From NCBI GenBank assembly GCA_011051475.1, contig DRLE01000132.1, positions 1 through 26,327 on the forward strand: 26,327 nt of DNA, read 5' to 3'. Below the pieces are notes generated by a model that saw only the letters and a program-made list of their open reading frames with translations, was not told the DNA's origin and did no database searches. Position 1 is the first letter of the stretch. Each line of letters begins with the position of its first letter. The position numbers were made by a program, and so were the translations under genes. Shown in pieces: positions 24,164 through 26,327 of this stretch. The DNA is from Gammaproteobacteria bacterium. Its GTDB lineage: Bacteria; Pseudomonadota; Gammaproteobacteria; SZUA-229.

Positions 24164-24751
24164 ATGAAATATGTCTTCAGGGCAGGCATTCTGCCGATTG
24201 TTTTACTGCTGGGCTATGCGCCGGCAGCCAGTGCACTGGTTTTAAGTGTCGATATTATCGCTGATTCAGCTGACAGAGAGGCCAGTGGCACCGGGCAGAG
24301 CCAGACCTTCAATGCGGATGCGACGGGAATCAGGCTGCGTCTGGGGACCAGTTCGATTGAAAAAAGCCGCTTTGAATTTTATTTCTCCAGCTACGATGTG
24401 GACACCGAGGGCGAGTTTAATGCTAATAATGAATGGGATGCCGGCGCCAATTACGTGCTGACACTGAGCGAGCTGCCGCTTGTTCCCTTTATAAAGTTCG
24501 GTCTGGGTATAGGTGAAGCTGATACCGATTTGCAGTTCACCACCTCGGGTGGCGAAACGACCAGCAAGGTTAAAAACCTGCAGCTCAATGCCGGGGCAGG
24601 TCTGTCTTACGCATTAACCGAAAAGCTGTCATTTACCGGCGGGCTTGAATATACCGCCCGAAGCTGGCAGGACATGGAATTTGACACGATTACCCTGCAG
24701 ACCAGCGACAGCGTTATTCGTCTGGGCGTAGGTGTGGATTTCAGATTCTAG
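24164..24751 (+). CDS. Small outer-membrane beta-barrel protein
   Basis: The 195-residue protein has a Sec signal peptide (hydrophobic core about residues 7-17, likely cleavage after PAASA) and then alternating polar and hydrophobic strands typical of an eight-stranded OMP barrel (for example FIKFGLGIGEAD, LQLNAGAGLSYAL, LSFTGGLEYTAR). It ends VIRLGVGVDFRF, with the C-terminal phenylalanine that the BAM complex recognises. The family resembles OmpA/Opa-like outer membrane beta-barrel domains, but I cannot name it. The start has AAGGAGAT seven bases upstream. It follows the terminator of the LysM gene, so it needs its own promoter, which I do not see clearly. Confidence 0.82.
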   Translation: MKYVFRAGILPIVLLLGYAPAASALVLSVDIIADSADREASGTGQSQTFNADATGIRLRLGTSSIEKSRFEFYFSSYDVDTEGEFNANNEWDAGANYVLTLSELPLVPFIKFGLGIGEADTDLQFTTSGGETTSKVKNLQLNAGAGLSYALTEKLSFTGGLEYTARSWQDMEFDTITLQTSDSVIRLGVGVDFRF

Positions 24752-24804
24752 CTGGCGACATACGTGTAAAACATAATGAACGCTGATCGTTTTCGCTCGG
24801 GGCT

Positions 24805-25098
24805 ATGACTGTTAGCAGAAAAATCTATATCAGTGGCCGTGTACAGGGCGTGTTCTTTCGTGACAGTACCCGGCAGGTGGCGACACAACTGGGGCTGAGC
24901 GGTGGTGTGCGTAATCTGCGCGACGGGCGTGTCGAGGTGCAGGTTTGCGGTGAGGAAAATCAGGTCGAAAAACTGATAAATTGGCTTGAAACCGGGCCGA
25001 AACTCGCAAAAGTGACTACTATAGAGGTAACAGAACTGGATAGTGATGCGCTGGCGCATGTGCCGGCGGGGCAGTTTGCTATCTGGCCAACACAGTAA
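24805..25098 (+). CDS. acyP: Acylphosphatase
   Basis: Acylphosphatase hydrolyses carboxyl-phosphate bonds such as those of acetyl or carbamoyl phosphate in the cytoplasm. The 97-residue protein has the phosphate loop GRVQGVFFRDSTRQVA with catalytic Arg19 (residues 11-26) and the second signature GGVRNLRDGRVEV with catalytic Asn37. The usual GWVRN has Gly in place of Trp here. The start follows a weak GGGG binding site. It sits alone between an OMP gene and a pilus/secretion ATPase gene, 38 bp upstream of the latter. Confidence 0.95.
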   Translation: MTVSRKIYISGRVQGVFFRDSTRQVATQLGLSGGVRNLRDGRVEVQVCGEENQVEKLINWLETGPKLAKVTTIEVTELDSDALAHVPAGQFAIWPTQ

Positions 25099-25136
25099 TT
25101 CGGCCATCATCAGAGATAACAGCAAGACCTTTATAC

Positions 25137-26327
25137 ATGAATGCAGTATTCGACAATAACGCGAATGAGAACCGGCACCTGGAAGTCCATGACATCCTGA
25201 CCTGGCTGGAAGAAGACGGCATGGTGGATGCCGACAATGCGCACATGCTGCGCACCCTGGCCGTCGGTGAACAGTATAAAAAGAAAAACCCGCTGGAAGT
25301 CATCGCTGATCGTAACTGGGTGAATAATGTCACCGGTAAACCCATGACGCTGGATTTTCTCAGCCAGTGGCTGGCCGATCGCGTGAACCTGCCTTTCGTA
25401 CGCATTGATCCCCTGAAAGTGGAAGTGGCCGAAGTGACCGAGGTCATGTCCTATGCCTATGCTGCACGCTATAACGTATTACCGATTAAGGTGGACGCAA
25501 CCAGTATTACCGTTGCGACCGCGCAGCCGTTCGAGCGAGACTGGGAAGCCGAGCTTGCGCGGATTCACAACAAGACCTTTCAGCGGGTAATTGCCAATCC
25601 CGATGATATTCGCCGTCTGCTGCTGGAATTCTATACCATCGCCAAGTCGGTACAGGGCGCGCGCACTTCGTCCGATGGCCATGCCAGTGGCGGCAATATC
25701 CAGAACCTTGAACAGCTCATGGAGCTGGGGCGCAGTGGCAAGCTGGACGCCAATGACCAGCACGTGGTGAACATCGTTGACTGGCTGCTGCAGTATGCCT
25801 TTGAGCAGCGCGCCAGTGATATACACCTGGAGCCGCGTCGTGAAATGAGCCCGGTACGTTTTCGTATCGACGGGGTGCTGCAGGAGGTTTACCAGATTCC
25901 CTCGGCGGTGATGAAGGCGGTGACCAGCCGTATCAAGATTATCGGTCGCATGGACGTGGCAGAAAAACGCCGGCCCCAGGACGGTCGTCTGAAAACCCGC
26001 ACCGAGGACGGCAGGGAGGTCGAGCTGCGTCTTTCCACCATGCCCACCGCTTTTGGTGAAAAACTGGTGATGCGAATTTTCGACCCGGAAGTGCTGGTGA
26101 AAAACTTCCGTCAGCTGGGTTTCAGCAAAAAGGATAATGAAATATGGCAATCCATGATCGAGCAGCCGCACGGCATTATCCTGGTGACCGGCCCCACCGG
26201 TTCCGGCAAGACCACCACCCTGTATTCCACGCTCAAGCTGCTGGCCAAACCTGACGTCAATGTCTGCAGCATCGAAGACCCGATCGAGCTGATCGAGCCG
26301 GCCTTTAACCAGATGCAGGTGCAGAAG
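25137..26327 (+). CDS. GspE/PilB-family secretion or pilus ATPase, cut by window edge
   Basis: The 397 codons visible encode the N-terminal part of a type II secretion/type IV pilus assembly ATPase (family length about 560-600). Residues about 20-160 form the N-terminal domains (T2SSE/MshEN-like, LADRVNLPFVRIDPLKV). The ATPase core has ASDIHLEPR (about 225-233), RPQDGR and LRLSTMPTAFGEKLVMRI, and Walker A GPTGSGKT at 352-359, then SIEDPIEL (Asp box) and NQMQVQK at the edge. No pilC, pilD or gsp genes are in view, so I cannot choose between PilB, GspE and MshE. The ATG at 25137 (MNAVFDNNAN) has no strong binding site. Confidence 0.92.
   Translation, partial: MNAVFDNNANENRHLEVHDILTWLEEDGMVDADNAHMLRTLAVGEQYKKKNPLEVIADRNWVNNVTGKPMTLDFLSQWLADRVNLPFVRIDPLKVEVAEVTEVMSYAYAARYNVLPIKVDATSITVATAQPFERDWEAELARIHNKTFQRVIANPDDIRRLLLEFYTIAKSVQGARTSSDGHASGGNIQNLEQLMELGRSGKLDANDQHVVNIVDWLLQYAFEQRASDIHLEPRREMSPVRFRIDGVLQEVYQIPSAVMKAVTSRIKIIGRMDVAEKRRPQDGRLKTRTEDGREVELRLSTMPTAFGEKLVMRIFDPEVLVKNFRQLGFSKKDNEIWQSMIEQPHGIILVTGPTGSGKTTTLYSTLKLLAKPDVNVCSIEDPIELIEPAFNQMQVQK

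Overview
The window reads as chromosomal DNA of a gammaproteobacterium. Support comes from the gene set and order (purN-purM opposite DUF2066-hda, the DUF2069-wrbA-arsC trio, nadD-rsfS-rlmH, maf-rng-yhdP-nitrilase), an E. coli-like GC-rich codon usage, and families such as Hda, DUF2066, DUF2069, YhdP and DarP/YjgA that are typical of that class. A pyruvate:ferredoxin oxidoreductase and FNR-like sites suggest an organism that meets low oxygen. Genus and species cannot be told from this sequence. I found no tRNA, rRNA, CRISPR array, insertion sequence or prophage.

Layout, left to right. (1) 1-3517: a 5'-partial-window nifJ (PFOR, minus strand, running off the left edge) divergent from a radical SAM gene of the AmrS type, with two FNR-like dyads between them. 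(2) 3641-8703: proA, a palindromic heptamer-repeat element, then the tight housekeeping run nadD-rsfS-rlmH-maf-rng (NAD synthesis, ribosome silencing, 23S methylation, nucleotide pool or septation control, RNA processing). (3) 8750-15044: yhdP (envelope AsmA-like giant), an overlapping small secreted unknown, a Nit-type amidase and a KefB-like antiporter without its regulatory domain. (4) 15050-18264: a second copy of the heptamer element, then on the minus strand purM-purN-DUF3108-darP, a purine synthesis operon with two passengers. (5) 18475-20564: DUF2066 and hda on the plus strand, followed by a 12-bp minisatellite. (6) 20623-23206, minus strand: an aminotransferase and arsC-wrbA-DUF2069, tightly packed. 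(7) 23430-26327, plus strand: a DUF4398/LysM lipoprotein with strong promoter and terminator, a small outer-membrane beta-barrel, acylphosphatase, and a type IV pilus/type II secretion ATPase cut by the right edge.

Most genes are ordinary. What stands out is in the spaces between them: two related intergenic elements built of inverted arms of the heptamer AGTGAAT, placed so that translation entering from either side meets stop codons in every frame (one supplies the proA stop, the other the last codons and stop of darP); a perfect 26-bp palindrome centred on the nadD start codon; paired FNR-like sites linking PFOR to an orphan AmrS; and a 12-bp repeat after hda that repeats the hda stop codon in frame.
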